Notes: generated from the letters alone by a model not told the origin. A stretch of 64,000 bases of DNA from Ligula intestinalis (GCA_036362985.1 JAYGXS010000004.1:49229587-49293586), one strand, 5' to 3'; shown: positions 30,405 through 40,974, counted from the stretch's first letter. Numbers and translations: made by a program.

Positions 30405-30555
30405 TAGTGAACCACAATCCGGTCCCAGTTGGGTGAAATTTTTACAAGAAGGGAGAACCCACTTAGCTCAGGGGTGGGTTCTCCTTTCACATCGTAACCC
30501 TTCTCCTCCTCCCCACCTCCCAGTCATCTCCTTCAAGCCAGCAACAACAGTTCAT

Positions 30556-30775
30556 AAGACAGCATACAGAGTACAGAGTAATCCAAGCACTCCGGACCTT
30601 AATTCCATTGAAAGTATATTTGCGTTAAGCAAAAGAAACTGGGAGAAGCCAACAACACATATGTCACTAGGACAGAACTTAAACTTTGGGCCTTATAATT
30701 TTATGAACCGAACCACCATTGACAACTTGGTTTTATCTATGCTGTTTTGAACGCTAAAGGACAATCCACGAAATA
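30556..30775 (+). pseudogene. Tc1/mariner-like transposase C-terminal remnant
   Basis: The frame contains STPDLNSIESIFALSKRNWE, then TTIDNLVLSMLF and, after a stop, TLKDNPRN. This matches the last part of Tc1-type DDE transposases: SPDLNPIENxWxxLKR with the final catalytic acidic residue, then TIxNLVxSMPxRL. N and E of the DLNxIE motif are kept. The earlier DD residues and the HTH domain are not found. It is a fragment in the same orientation as the Tigger-like piece 150 bp upstream. Confidence 0.55.
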
Positions 30776-31550
30776 TTAGCATGTTGCATATTTATTAATT
30801 TTCTATATTTTGTAATTTCATCTTTTTTCCTACACTGGTGCTAGTTATAGAAGAACTTAAATAATTGACCTGTCGTACACTCATTTTTTGATTTGACAGC
30901 TTTCAATAAAACAAATTATTTCTCACTTTATAAATGGTACCTTATAAATTCAAATCGGCTTTCATTTTAAGATGTTTTGTTCCTTTAACGTAATATCAAT
31001 TGTGCGTCCGTGGGGTAAACGCTCTGAGAGCTACAAGGGTGTCCGTACAGCGTTGACGGTTGTGCATGCAGGACTCGCCACACTGTATGATAAGAAGATT
31101 ATAAAATTTCATAAAGATGTTTATCGGGGAGAGAATTGATTTATTGTATTTCCATTACTTTCAATAATGTTTTTTGATGATGAGCCCGGTGCCGGAACGG
31201 ATTAAACTGAGGCTCCATCGTGCTTGTGAGATTCAGTTGCTAAGCCACTACAAGGCTGTCACAGCTCCCAAATGCATCGCGGATAGGTGCCTGTCACGTG
31301 ATAATTGCCTGAACGGCCAGATGTTGCAGAATGCAGCTGGCGGGCAGTTGCTGCGCCCCTGCGTGCCTATCGATTTTATCGGCGCTCACGTTCATTGCAA
31401 GTGACTGCATGTGGCGCCACGACTGCCCGCAGTCGAACTGCTAACCACCATATTTCGTCATCCATGTGAGTTCGTGAGCAATTTGGCCTGCCAACCCATA
31501 CTGGCATCAGGACGAGTGGTCATCCACATGCTCTCCGCCCAGGGAAAGCC
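30776..31550. other. Unassigned stretch
   Basis: AT-rich to about 31150, then mixed. A GATGATGAGCCCGGTGCCGG then AACGG segment at about 31174-31200 faintly recalls a hammerhead-like PLE tail. No gene recognised. Confidence 0.35.
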
Positions 31551-31554
31551 TCAG

Positions 31555-31905
31555 CACTGCATATGGAGATCGTTGCACTTGTTAATTGATTGAGAGCAAG
31601 AACAGCATGTCTCGAGCAGTTCACCGCTCACGTGGTTGTTGTCGCTAGCGAGAATTTCGGCTTAAGCAAACTTGACTGGCTGGCCTGGGTCCGGTCGAGT
31701 TTGCCACGGTCTGGGAGCTGGCATAGTTCCCCCTCTCCGTTGCTGCTACTGCTGCGGCGTGGTCAGTCATTCGCGTTCGAAGTAGTTCCTAAGTTGCTTC
31801 GAAATAGTCGCTTTGCCTAAAAGTGCAACCTACCCGGTAGATGACCGCAGATGTTTCTTGCCAAGGCAGTGAGTTCTTCGGCCTCATGATCTAGCGCCAG
31901 ACAGG
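31555..31905 (-). pseudogene. Decayed PLE GIY-YIG copy
   Basis: The nucleotide sequence follows the 27.7-28.05 kb PLE in order: GATCGTTGCACTTGTTAATT, GCGAGAATTTCGGC, GCAGATGTTTCTTGCC and GGCAGTGAGTTCTTCGGCCT (28.0 kb has GCAGTGGGTCTTTCGGCTTC). On the minus strand a YRVGCTFRQSDY block replaces YRIWCSCGQSNY, and several stops follow. It is clearly a PLE nuclease relic, much older than the 27-29 kb copies. Confidence 0.65.
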
Positions 31906-33065
31906 ATGGGGTTTTCTATTATAAATGTTGCCAAAGCCGAGATGTCACCGCCCAATTACGCCTTGTATGAGTTCCCGAGGAAGAACACGACAAGAAGAGC
32001 GTAAAAGCAGAAGTATTTAAGCATAATTAGTACAATATATGTAGGGTAACAAACGCGTGTAAAGCTATGTCCATCGGGCCAAGCAAATACTGTCCTGGCG
32101 TGAGTAGTGACACGATTGACTATCTGTAGCTTAAATTTTAAATTATTGATTGATTTCTTGTCAGTCTGCGTTCGCCGCGTGTAGACCGATCGATGACCTA
32201 CCGTGAGCGGGGCTCGCTATCTGCATGCGTGCTGGCTACCTACTAGTCAGCTGCTCCTAACACTTTCCCATCCCTTTCTATAGGCGCCTAGTCGTTCAAC
32301 CAATATAATCTGCCCTACAGAAGCAATTGAAGGCGCAGATGCACATTGAGGAAGTGTAAAAAAGGAGAAGCAGACTGCCTGAGAAGATAAGTCTTATCTT
32401 AGCGACAGGGTAAGTGCAAGCGAAAGTGACGTAAAGACGACCTTGCAAACGTTCGCTTGCGGTATCCCCTCGAAACTTCTTCTAATTCACCGACAGTGAA
32501 CTGGCGCAAGCCTTTCTGGCAGCCACTTTGTAATTGCGTGATGCGGTGAATTGCAAATGTCTAATATCAGCCGCATAGGATGGTTTGGTTAGCGATTCTT
32601 TGGAAAATCATAAAGTTCTGGGAGGAGCTTGCCCACGGGCTTAAGAAATTCGAACTCCTACTCACCAAGGAAACCTTGATCTTTCACTTTCCGAAGACAT
32701 TTTATGCATTTGAATTCTCCGATCTCAGTTTGGTTTATTATTTTGTATCTCCGTTTTTAACTTATAGCCACCAGCCATGATTAATTCGAGTTTGATAACG
32801 TAATCACATTTATTCTTTTGAACGAGACCAGAACCTCTGTCCCGTTTGGTGATCCATAGTCTCTTTTCGCTGCAGCCGTCTCTTTAAGGGCTCCGTTTTA
32901 GGAAAGTTTAATGAACCAAGGAAACCTCGTCACCAAACAATTCAATCTACGATCCACATTCTTGGGTCATTCAATCCGCAAGACTAAAATCAACGTTTAC
33001 TTAGACGCATTCTAGGGAGCGAATAGTTTTTCTGCACTATTCTCATCCTAAACGGAAAGGAAAAG
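31906..33065. other. Unassigned stretch
   Basis: No gene or known repeat recognised. Confidence 0.4.
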
Positions 33066-33069
33066 GATA

Positions 33070-33560
33070 AACGATCAGCCCAGGCCACCTTTGTGTGCAG
33101 TTTTACCTTTAATTGTTTCTGTGGTACAAAATATATTGGTCGCACGAGCCGGCGTTTGTCCAGAGGAATGTGAGAACACCTTCAAGTGTAGCTAGAAAGT
33201 ACACCACCATCTCTATTCTCGTGCAGATGGTAGACTTAGGCAATTGCCTAGACTTTCTGAATGATTTATAAGGTATCGCCAAGCTATTCTAAATTCGCTG
33301 GACAGCGTCTGTTAGCTACGAAAGAAGCGGCTGCAATCGGGTTACGCAAACCAGCCTTGTGCGTCCAAAGGAAATGCATAAAGGCGCCGCAGCTATTTTG
33401 CCCGAATGCCACCACTTCAGCCGCTCGCAGCAAATTACCTTACTTAGCCCTCAGTCGCCCCGATGCTGATCAGATTACTGTCCGAAATTTCATTTTTTCC
33501 TTCGCCTTAAAAACCGCACGTTCTTTCTACTTTAATTACTTACATAAACAGATAACTAAA
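33070..33560 (+). pseudogene. PLE GIY-YIG and C-terminal fragment
   Basis: One frame gives CSFTFNCFCGTKYIGRTSRR then LSRGM, the YIG part with its upstream cysteines. After stops and a frameshift, the frame at 33261 reads MIYKVSPSYSKFAGQRLLAT, KEAAAIGLRKPALCVQRK and CIKAPQLFCPNA. This corresponds to the post-nuclease block seen at 17.4, 48.9, 59.9 and 63.6 kb. About 60 codons between the two parts are unreadable. It is in the opposite orientation to the 17.4-kb copy. Confidence 0.7.
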
Positions 33561-34119
33561 GAGGCCTAACAAGAGTCTATCAAAAGCAAACGTATGCTAG
33601 CTAAATTTCCTTTTGCATTCTTAAGGGGAGTTTTTGGAACACTTTCTTCGATCTCTAACAGAATAAAATCAAATTTCGAACATAAAAGTCTGCTAGACAC
33701 TTTACCGTGGAAGTCTACAAAGCTAGCTGCTAAAATTCAGATTTCCCTAAGTACTTAGGGAATATTTGCACGAAATCCGACCGGGAGCCTAATCGTTTTA
33801 CTCCAAATTGACAAAATTTCGATGAACAAGGAGTTCTGCGGCTGGGAGATGCGCTCTGAAACGTCTCCGAAAGTGCCACCGCCTCACGAAAGGGGCGCCA
33901 CATCGATAACTTGCGTCTGAATTGCTCTTAAAGTAGGCAGACTTTCGCAGTATCTAATTCACTTTTGCCTCCCACCAATTTTGCTCCGATGGCAACAGGC
34001 TGCCAGGCTGACTAGCGAATAGCGTGGCTGCCATAATTGACAACGCCAAACAGCCGGTCTACGCGTGCCACACACGACATGGTCCCCAAACTACCATAAT
34101 GACGGCTCAGACCTCACAT
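33561..34119. other. Unassigned stretch
   Basis: No gene or known repeat recognised up to the left arm of the foldback element. Confidence 0.4.
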
Positions 34120-34701
34120 ACAGTAAATTCCCCATCTCATGAAACGTCAGTCAGAATTCTGAAATGAGTTTTTGATTGGAACATATTAATTGCGGATGTT
34201 TGTAATAAAGACGATCCTGCAGCCTAATCTCAGCATATTTTTAAAACTTTAGGATGCTTCTTTTTTAACGAACTTCTTTCTGACTTCTTTCTATAATATA
34301 AAAAGTAACTACTTAAGTAGTATGCCTTTTGTCATTGATTGTGACTGCCTATATAGATTCAAATATATTTTATGGAAACCATGCACGGAAAAATTATTCC
34401 TTGTACTCATTTGGTATCAAATTACGTCTTCTTTAAATTTTATTCTCGAAAAAAGGGTATATTTCGGTTTTTAAAAAGTTTCTAAATTGCCGAATAATTT
34501 TTAAACCTATTGACTGCTACACTGGAATTCAAAATTTACAAAATGTGCACTGTGTACACCCTGTTTAAGGAAAAGTACGTTTTCACCTACAGCCTGAGTA
34601 AGATCTCACATAGTTCTCATAAAATATTTCAATAGATATGGAGCATGCTTTATACAGTAAAAACAGCATTAACAAATTTACGGATACGATGTTCTATGAA
34701 T

Positions 34702-35413
34702 AAAAGAAGTTAAGACGTTCTCTGGGACCAGGAGTGTATTTGTCCGATGTTTCGAACTCTCCCGCGAGCTCATTGTCAAGGAATGAAAAAACGTACAGCT
34801 CACAGTATAATTAAGTTGGTTTTGCGGGGACCGGTTCTGCTCACAGACCGGAAGCAGCAATCCGCAGACAACTTATGCGGCCCAAGGACCCAGTACCCGT
34901 TAATCAAAACTCCGGTGTCATTTACCGTATTGACTGCCTTTGTGGTAACGCCAATTATGTTAGTGAAACCGGCAAACGGGTCCTCACTAGAATGCACCAG
35001 CATGACCTCGCCGTGCAACTGAACGACAAGAATTCCCCGGTGGCCGCCCACGCATCCAAGGCAGGGCACAGCTTCGACTTCGAAAACGTGCGAATACTGG
35101 GTCGGTCAGACGACCGAACTTCACCCCTGCTGCAGGAAGCCTGGCATTCACGCGCGGGCTCAATTAACAGGCATGTCGAGCTTCCTGAGGCCAACCTCGC
35201 GTTGCGCGAGTAGATCGAGGGTAGAGATCAAGGGCAGAGGTCAATCCCCGCAGAACCTACTTAATTACACCGTGAGCTGTACGTTTTTTATTCCTTGACA
35301 ATGAGCTCGCGGGAGGGTTCGAAACGTCGGACAAATACACTCCTGGTCCCAGAGAACGTCTTAACGTTTTCTATTCAGTTACCTGGGCCTCGCATATTCT
35401 CGACCATTCAGAA
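34702..35413 (+). mobile_element. Compact PLE GIY-YIG cassette with inverted ends (712 bp)
   Basis: The first 110 bp or so (AAGACGTTCTCTGGGACCAG, GTGTATTTGTCCGATGTTTC and GCGAGCTCATTGTCAAGGAA) are repeated inverted at 35265-35375. Between them is a single open nuclease frame. The ends hold a degenerate hammerhead-like arrangement, GACAATGAGCTCGCGGGAGG then GTTCGAAACGTC, facing outwards at both sides. It sits exactly between the 14-bp duplications. It is far too short for a full PLE, which has a complete RT, so movement would need proteins supplied in trans. Confidence 0.85.
34814..35213 (+). CDS. PLE GIY-YIG nuclease domain, uninterrupted
   Basis: Open from about 34814, upstream of the first methionine at 34875: AHRPEAAIRRQLMRPKDPVP is the conserved linker before the nuclease. 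The nuclease follows with GVIYRIDCLCG (GIY, CxC), NYVSETGKR (YIG with G changed to S), LTRMHQHDLA (R and the H ligand), the SKAGHSFDF histidine, LLQEAWHS with the catalytic E, and SINRH with the N. About 133 residues are readable without a stop. There is no start codon context or RT domain, so whether it is translated is unknown. The domain probably nicks target DNA in an active PLE. Confidence 0.7.
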
Positions 35414-35887
35414 GATGTTCTATGAATGAACACCTGAAAATTGTAAAAAAGCTCAGAATTATAAATTTTAAAAACCGACAGATACCCTTTCTTTCAGTAT
35501 AAAATTTGAAAAAGGTGTTATTTGCTACCAACGGGTACAAGAAATAATTTTTCATGTATGTTTTCCATGAAATATACTTGAATTTTCAAAGGCAGCCAAA
35601 ATCCATAAGGCCTAATACTTACCTAGCCACTTTTTATAGTACACACTTGTAATTAGCGGTCAGAAAGAAGCTCATAAAAAAGCCGGTAGCCTGACATGAC
35701 CTAATAAATTGAGATGAGGCTGTACGATCGTCATTTTCAAAACCATACGTAATTAATATTTATGAGAAGAAGAAGTATCGAACACTGGAATTATTATATT
35801 ATAAGCCTGAGCTTTCGGGTTTCTACAGGAGCCCATCATCAGAGTAGGAAAAAACAGCAGATGAGGTAGCTAGTTCTGGCACACGCT

Positions 35888-36389
35888 GTCATATATCAAA
35901 GACGTGTCGAAAGCGACCGAGCGTATTGCCGCGGAAATAGGCGTTCGAATCGCACATCGTCCCAAGACTAGAATGCGCAGCCTGGTCATGAGGATCAAGG
36001 ATAGACTAAATCCACGTTAGCAGTTGGGTGTATTGTATCGCATACCATGTCTAAACTGTTCTGTAAATTACACGGGACAGACTGGACGCATGCTGGGTTC
36101 GCGCATACACGAACACAAGTCGGCTGTTCGACGGGGTGATGAATCTTTGCAAGTGGCGGCCCACACCTACGAGACGGGTCACGTGTTCAACTTCGCAGCT
36201 GCGAGGATAATTACCCACGCAAGCAGCAAGACGGGCCGAGAACTTATTGAAGCCTGGGCGTCGGATGACAACTCAGTTAACCGATGCATCGAGCTGGCAT
36301 CCTCATACGTTGCCCTGCGCAAATATCTCCAGATTCACGGTACTGGTGGTCCTATCCCTCCCTCCCCCCCCCTTCCGCATGATTTATGA
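35888..36389 (+). pseudogene. PLE RT-end, linker and GIY-YIG domain, one stop
   Basis: Reads SYIKDVSKATERIAAEIGVR, then IAHRPKTRMRSLVMRIKD (linker), a TAG at 36018-36020, QLGVLYRIPCLNC (GIY with CxxC), NYTGQTGRMLGSRIHEHKSA (YIG with V changed to T; R and EH kept), ETGHVFNF, ELIEAWAS with the catalytic E and NSVNRC with the N. The frame is otherwise open to 36389, so loss of function depends on a single codon. The RT palm is absent. Confidence 0.8.
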
Positions 36390-36596
36390 CTGACCTTCCC
36401 CTATACACGTTGATGATTTTACTTCTGTAAATATTCCCACCCACCACGCCGATCTTGCCTACTAGCACATACTGATAAAGTCCACAAAATCGAGACGACG
36501 GCTAAACCACACAATTATTGCTTTTCTACCCGTTCAAATTTTAGCTGTTTTGTGCACACGCCTGAACTAGCTACCTCATTTGCTGTTTTCCCTACT

Positions 36597-36640
36597 CTGA
36601 TGATGGGCTCCTGTAGGAGCCCGAAAGCTCAGCCTAATAA
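36597..36640 (+). ncRNA. Hammerhead-like motif, right end of the 36-kb cassette
   Basis: CTGATGA (36597-36603), one extra T, a perfect 7-bp stem GGGCTCC...GGAGCCC (36605-36622) with loop TGTA, GAAA (36623-36626), then GCTCAGCCTAATAA. The left end of the cassette carries the same motif on the minus strand, with the better helix III AGC...GCT. Core boxes are intact, but the extra base before stem II and the short helix III make activity uncertain. Confidence 0.6.
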
Positions 36641-36984
36641 TATAATAATTCCAGTGTTCGATACTTCTTCTCCTCAAAATATTCACGTTCCTGGGATGTA
36701 AACATTCGCCTCAATTCATAATATGTTGGAATCGAAAACGCATTTCAGAATTCCGGTTGACATTTCATGAGATAGGGAATCTACTGGTGGAGCCATACTG
36801 AGAAACTGTCCACGTAGCCTGACTCTCAGTTCTTCACTGTGCACTGAGTTGTCCCGTCATTCAGCAAACATCCAAGTAAACATTATTAGCGTGTCGTGAT
36901 AGATATAAGTGCGTCAGATTTGTTATAGAGCGGGAAAGGCTCATGTGTCGTGTGAAGGAATTCGGTAAGACTTACTTAAAGATC

Positions 36985-38530
36985 GGCTCAGAATTCGTGC
37001 AGCATGCCAACAGTTGCGAAAGGTTGATACTCACTCGCTGATCGGCATTGAGTAAGGTTGTGATACTGATTATTGTGTAGCCTATTCTCAAGTCATTTCA
37101 GTCACGATAGGACGCCGGCTTTTTAACGAGCTTCTTTCTGACCGCTAACAAAAAGTAATTATTGTAAAAATGGCAACTTAAGTAGTATGCATCTTATAAT
37201 TGATGTTAACTGCCCTTATAAATTCAAATAGATTTATGGAACAGATACATGAATAAATTCTCTCTTGTACCCGTTTGGTAGCAAATTGTGCCTTCTTTAA
37301 ATCTTATACTCAAAGAAAAGGTATCTTTGGGTTTTCAAGAATGTTCTCAATTGACGAATACTGACTGTTACACCCCAATTCAAGGTTTACATCCTGTTTA
37401 AGGAAAAGTACGTTGTTGCCTACGGTTTGAGGAAGATGCCACATAGTTCTCTTGAAATGTTGCCATAGATGTGGATCATGCTGTATACATTAAAGGCAGA
37501 ACCAATAAATTGCTGGATAAGATGTAGTTTGAATCTACACCTCAAAATCGTTAAAAATCTCATGATTAAAAATTTTTAAAAACCGAAGGATATCCTTTTT
37601 TAAGCATATCTTTTCAAGAAGGCGTAATTTGCTACCAGTCGAGTACAGCAGATAATTTTTCACGTCTGTTTTCATCAAAATATAGTTGAATTTATAAAGG
37701 CAGTCAAAATCAATGATAAAAATGCATGCTTCTTAAGAAGCTATCGTTTACAGTACATACTTTTTTGTTTGCGGTCAGAAAGTAGTCCGTTACAAAGCCA
37801 AGCGAAGGAAGTTGACGTAGTGCACCACGGATACCCCTAGACCCAGCATCTTGCACTACGAAAATGGTTGGCATTGGAGTTTTGGAGGGAGGAATGAGTA
37901 AGTAGGATAGGCAGTGAAGAAAATTTGCAGAAGTAGGTGGAACGTAGAAAAATGTAGTTGAATTTGTTTCCCATGGCCGGTGAGAGTAAGTTGTTCCGCA
38001 TGATAATCGAAGGTGTGCGCGGCGCTCGGCGCCTCGAACTATACTAACCTAATTCGGAAACGGTAATTTTGACCTCAGGTAAATTAAAATGGATGACCTC
38101 CTTATTACCATTTATATTTTTACAGGAATTTCAAGGAACCTGCATTTCGATAATCGGATACTTCCACAATACGTTAAACGATAAGACGGATTTGGAAAAT
38201 TGACAGATATAAATCAACAACATTTCTAAATACAATGAAATAAAGATTCATATAGCAGTTATTAAAGTATATTCCATTGTCAACCTTAATTCCAAACCCA
38301 TAAAACGCTTATAACCACCAGTTCCTTGGGTAAAAGTGCTGGGACTAGGGGTATATGAGGTGCACTGCTTAAACTGCTGTTGTCAGAAGCCGGAATTATA
38401 TCATAACTGAGCTGACTTGGGAATAGTCTACACGATAATCAGTATTACAACCTTACCCAATTATGATTAGCGAGAAAGTATCAATCATTAGCAAGTGTCG
38501 GCATGTTGCACGAATTCTGAGCCGTACTGT
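36985..38530. mobile_element. Foldback element B2, carrying family A element A3
   Basis: The left arm (GGCTCAGAATTCGTGCAGCA, then AGTAAGGTTGTGATACTGA and GAGCTTCTTTCTGACCGC) is answered inverted on the right by GCGGTCAGAAAGTAGTCC at 37775 and, beyond the A3 insertion, AATCAGTATTACAACCTTAC and GAATTCTGAGCC at 38430-38525. Without A3 the element is about 0.95 kb, with arms of about 450 bp and a small centre near 37520-37545. It is related to B1 but has no PLE insertion. Confidence 0.75.
37800..38394 (+). mobile_element. Family A inverted-repeat element (A3)
   Basis: The left end is GTAGTGCACCACGGATACCC, the internal block GAGAGTAAGTTGTTCCGCAT then ACTATACTAACCTAA, and the right end GACTAGGGGTATATGAGGTG then CACTGCTTAAACTG. 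It splits the right arm of B2, with AAGCC on both sides as a likely target duplication. Full-length and noncoding. Confidence 0.8.
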
Positions 38531-38679
38531 ATATGGTCCCCGAAAACAGCACAGTCGAACTATAACGAAATGCCCCAGTAATGACGGTGGTTATGACACA
38601 AGTCATAACGCAAACCTAAACTGTAACACTTACCTTAACGCCAACGGTGACTTGAACCTGTTAGGACGGCGCAGAACAG

Positions 38680-39175
38680 GAGTCCACACTCGTGTCATCC
38701 TCGAGTCAGGATAACAGAGTGAACATGCAATAGCGCCATCTCATACAGGAACAGGTTACGCACGACCTTCAAGGGCAGATATCATGCGAGACCGCCGCCG
38801 GCCGGGTTCTGTCATGCTCAGTTCACATCTGGCAAGGAGTCATGCACATGCGTGAGGCACCACCGGGCTGTCACATTGCGGTCGCCGCGCGATGACTGTC
38901 TGCATGGGCCACTCGTGGTAGGCCAATGGGCGACAAAGGCCGTTGGTCCTTAGATACGCTGCCACCGACTGGAGGCGGCACAGGGCTGCTGGGTACACGA
39001 GTTTCTGCTGCCCTAGACGAGAGACTGCTGCCGAGACGAGACCGATGACAGAAGACACGCTGTTAACAGGCACACAGAAGATAGAGTTGATGTTCAAGCA
39101 GAAACTGTGACAGTAAACTTTTATCTGTTATCCTGTCTGCCTTCCTTTCTGAACACGTAACTGGGGGAAATAACC
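38680..39175 (+). repeat. Solo-LTR-like sequence 1
   Basis: Colinear with 58.43-58.99 kb: ACTCGTGTCATCCTCGAGTC, GCATGCGTGAGGC, a GGCTGTCACATTGCGG box, ACGAGAGACTGCTGCC, GTTGATGTTCAAGCAGAAAC, TGTGACAGTAAAC and AACACGTAACTGGGGG. A CCTTAGATACGC word occupies the place of a TATA-like word in the second copy. No gag-pol is attached. It could be a solo LTR of an LTR retrotransposon; the terminal dinucleotides and duplication are not certain. Confidence 0.5.
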
Positions 39176-40255
39176 AGTGTGGACGCAGACACACCAAAGT
39201 TTATAACAGAACCCTAACCCTACAATTAGCTTTCACAGATAAGGTTGGGGTCAGTGATAATTGCAGTGTTATCGGCGGTTGTCTCTAATGGTGGGCTCGA
39301 ACGAGCATCCGAAACGTCAGGCCAATAAGTGCCATGTTTTAACGATCACATCCTTTTCTTTTGAACCAACCCCAACCTTCGCCCTGCCGTACCTTAGGTC
39401 GACGGCAACATCAACCCTAAACCTGAGTTTGGCATAATGACACTTGCATTACGAGTGGTTCCTCTCCTTATGTCCTGCTTAGGTGGAGTGTATAAGTCCT
39501 CCTTACCAGAAACATTCCAGTACAGCCACCCTATAGCGGACTGTTTAAATGCTGACTAAGAGCCCACGTGGCAACACAAGTCCTCTCACCTGATATACCC
39601 AACGGGTGATTTTCAGATGACTCCTTAGACAGGTCTGCGTGCTAGCCTACTCGATTTTATGTGGGAGAATTGGCGCCACATGCGAATTACCCCCTCCTTC
39701 CAGAACGTGGGCGTAGTTCAAAGCGTGTCTAGCGTTCCCGGAGGTCTTTGGCGTAACAAAATCCCTCCAACCTGACTGAAGCGCTGTAGATCTGACAAGG
39801 CAATCATATCTGGCATGCCGGACTGTATAGAGGTTTTATTAGCAAAACAATGCCAGTGAACTTCAGCAGTATCATAGCGACTGTATGCTTTACATACTGC
39901 GATTTCCTGTGTATGAAACACCAGTCTCGGCTATTGTCTCTGTCTCCGAGACGAAAAACAAAAAGTCAATTTAGTTTATGGTCATAAAAGCGCGGTTTAG
40001 AGACCCAGATGATCCAAACCTGTGTCTGGGTGTGACTGGCCAGGCACAGCTCTCTCACTCTCCCTTGTCGTTGTCCCCCACTCCTCACCTTATCCTTACG
40101 GTTGCCTAGAAGACTGCCTTTGAATGCTCTAGACTGAGTTCCAAGGCGCATTAGGATGAGTCTGCTCATAACCGTATCTTTAGATTTTTGAATCTAATCA
40201 AAGTTGGTCAGCCCTCCATTTATTAATGACAAGGGAAGGAGATCAAACGACCGGG
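39176..40255. other. Unassigned stretch
   Basis: Contains AACCCTAACCCTAC near 39212 and the PLE-tail-like motif at 39282-39345. Otherwise nothing recognised. Confidence 0.4.
39282..39345 (+). ncRNA. Hammerhead-like PLE tail motif, isolated
   Basis: CTAATGGTGGGCTCGAACGA, then GCATCCGAAACGTCAGG and CCAATAAG follow the PLE tail pattern (core box, stem II, GAAACGTCAGG, AATAA). The core CTGATGA is changed to CTAATGG. No coding part is attached. Confidence 0.4.
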
Positions 40256-40838
40256 AAAGGTAGTTCAAATAGTGCACCTCAAATATCGCTTGTCCTATCA
40301 TTTTGTCCTACGGAAATGGTGGTGATAGGGATTTTGTGATGGAGAAGTAGGATGGCAGTTGAGAAAATTTGTAAAAGTATGTTTAAAATGGAAAAATGTA
40401 GTTGAATTTGTTTTCCTTGGCCGCTGGGAGTAAGTTGTTCCACATGTACATTGAAGGTGTGCGTGATGCTTCGCCTCGCATACTATACTAATCTAACTTC
40501 AAAACGTTAAGTTGTACATCAGGTAAGTTGAAGTAGACGAACTCCTAACTATCAATTCTATTTTCTCAGAAATTTCAAGAAACCTGCATTTTGAAGCTTG
40601 GATTTTTCTGCAATACGTTAAACGATAAGGCAGATTAGGAAAATCTGCAGATATATATCATCAACATTCCACATGTGTACAATAAAATTGAATTGCATAA
40701 AGCGGTTACTAAAGTATATTCTACTGCGTGTCCTAATTTTTCACTCATACAACCCCTATAACCACCGTTTCCGTAGGAAAAATGCCGCGACTAGGGGAAT
40801 ATGAGGTGCATTTCTTACACTACTGTTGCCAAACGACC
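40256..40838 (+). mobile_element. Family A inverted-repeat element (A4)
   Basis: The left end is AGTGCACCTCAAATATCGC, the internal block GCCGCTGGGAGTAAGTTGTT then ACTATACTAATCTAAC, and the right end CACCGTTTCCGTAGGAAAAA, GACTAGGGGAATATGAGGTG. Full-length, about 580 bp, noncoding. Confidence 0.8.
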
Positions 40839-40974
40839 TTGTTAAAACAGCTTTCATATTTTGGGAAATATGGGCAGGGTTTACCAAACAGTAAAAAACT
40901 AACAATAACGAAAACAACAGATAAGTTTGACAATAGTGGAGAATATGCGAGTTCCAGGTAGCAGTTCAGAAGAA

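Larger units (their letters stand above)
34688..35427. repeat. 14-bp target-site duplication of the 34.7-kb cassette
   Basis: GATGTTCTATGAAT is present at 34688-34701 and again, identically, at 35414-35427. The related foldback element B2 has a single GATGTAGTTTGAAT at the same internal position (37521-37534), so it shows the unoccupied site. Confidence 0.9.
35758..36672 (+). mobile_element. Compact PLE GIY-YIG cassette with 110-bp inverted ends
   Basis: The left end (35762-35872: GAAGAAGAAGTATCGAACAC, TGGAATTATTATATTATAAG, CCTGAGCTTTCGGG) returns inverted at 36560-36670. Just outside, AATATTTA on the left and AATATTCA on the right may be the target duplication. It interrupts the right arm of foldback B1. 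The interior begins at the conserved YIKDVSKATERI motif of the RT end and finishes right after the nuclease domain. Confidence 0.8.
34120..36800. mobile_element. Foldback element B1, carrying two PLE cassettes
   Basis: Outer left arm words (ATCTCATGAAACGTCAGTCA, GAATTCTGAAATG, AACATATTAATTG) return inverted at 36690-36790. Inner arm words (AACGAACTTCTTTCTGA, TTTGGTATCAAATTACG, TTTTTAAAAAG) return inverted at 35445-35690. Allowing for the insertions at 34702-35427 and about 35758-36672, the host element is about 1.0 kb, mostly long inverted arms, without a coding frame. It is a non-autonomous hairpin transposon related to B2 at 37-38.5 kb. Confidence 0.75.

Noticed and set aside
31174..31200. 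Hammerhead motif near GATGATGAGCCCGG
   Set aside because: The GAAA box and helix III cannot be found, so the similarity is too weak to list as an RNA feature.
35762..36670. CRISPR-like or DNA-transposon reading of the inverted repeats
   Set aside because: There are two inverted ends, not spaced direct repeats, and the cargo is a PLE nuclease with hammerhead-like ends, not a DDE transposase.
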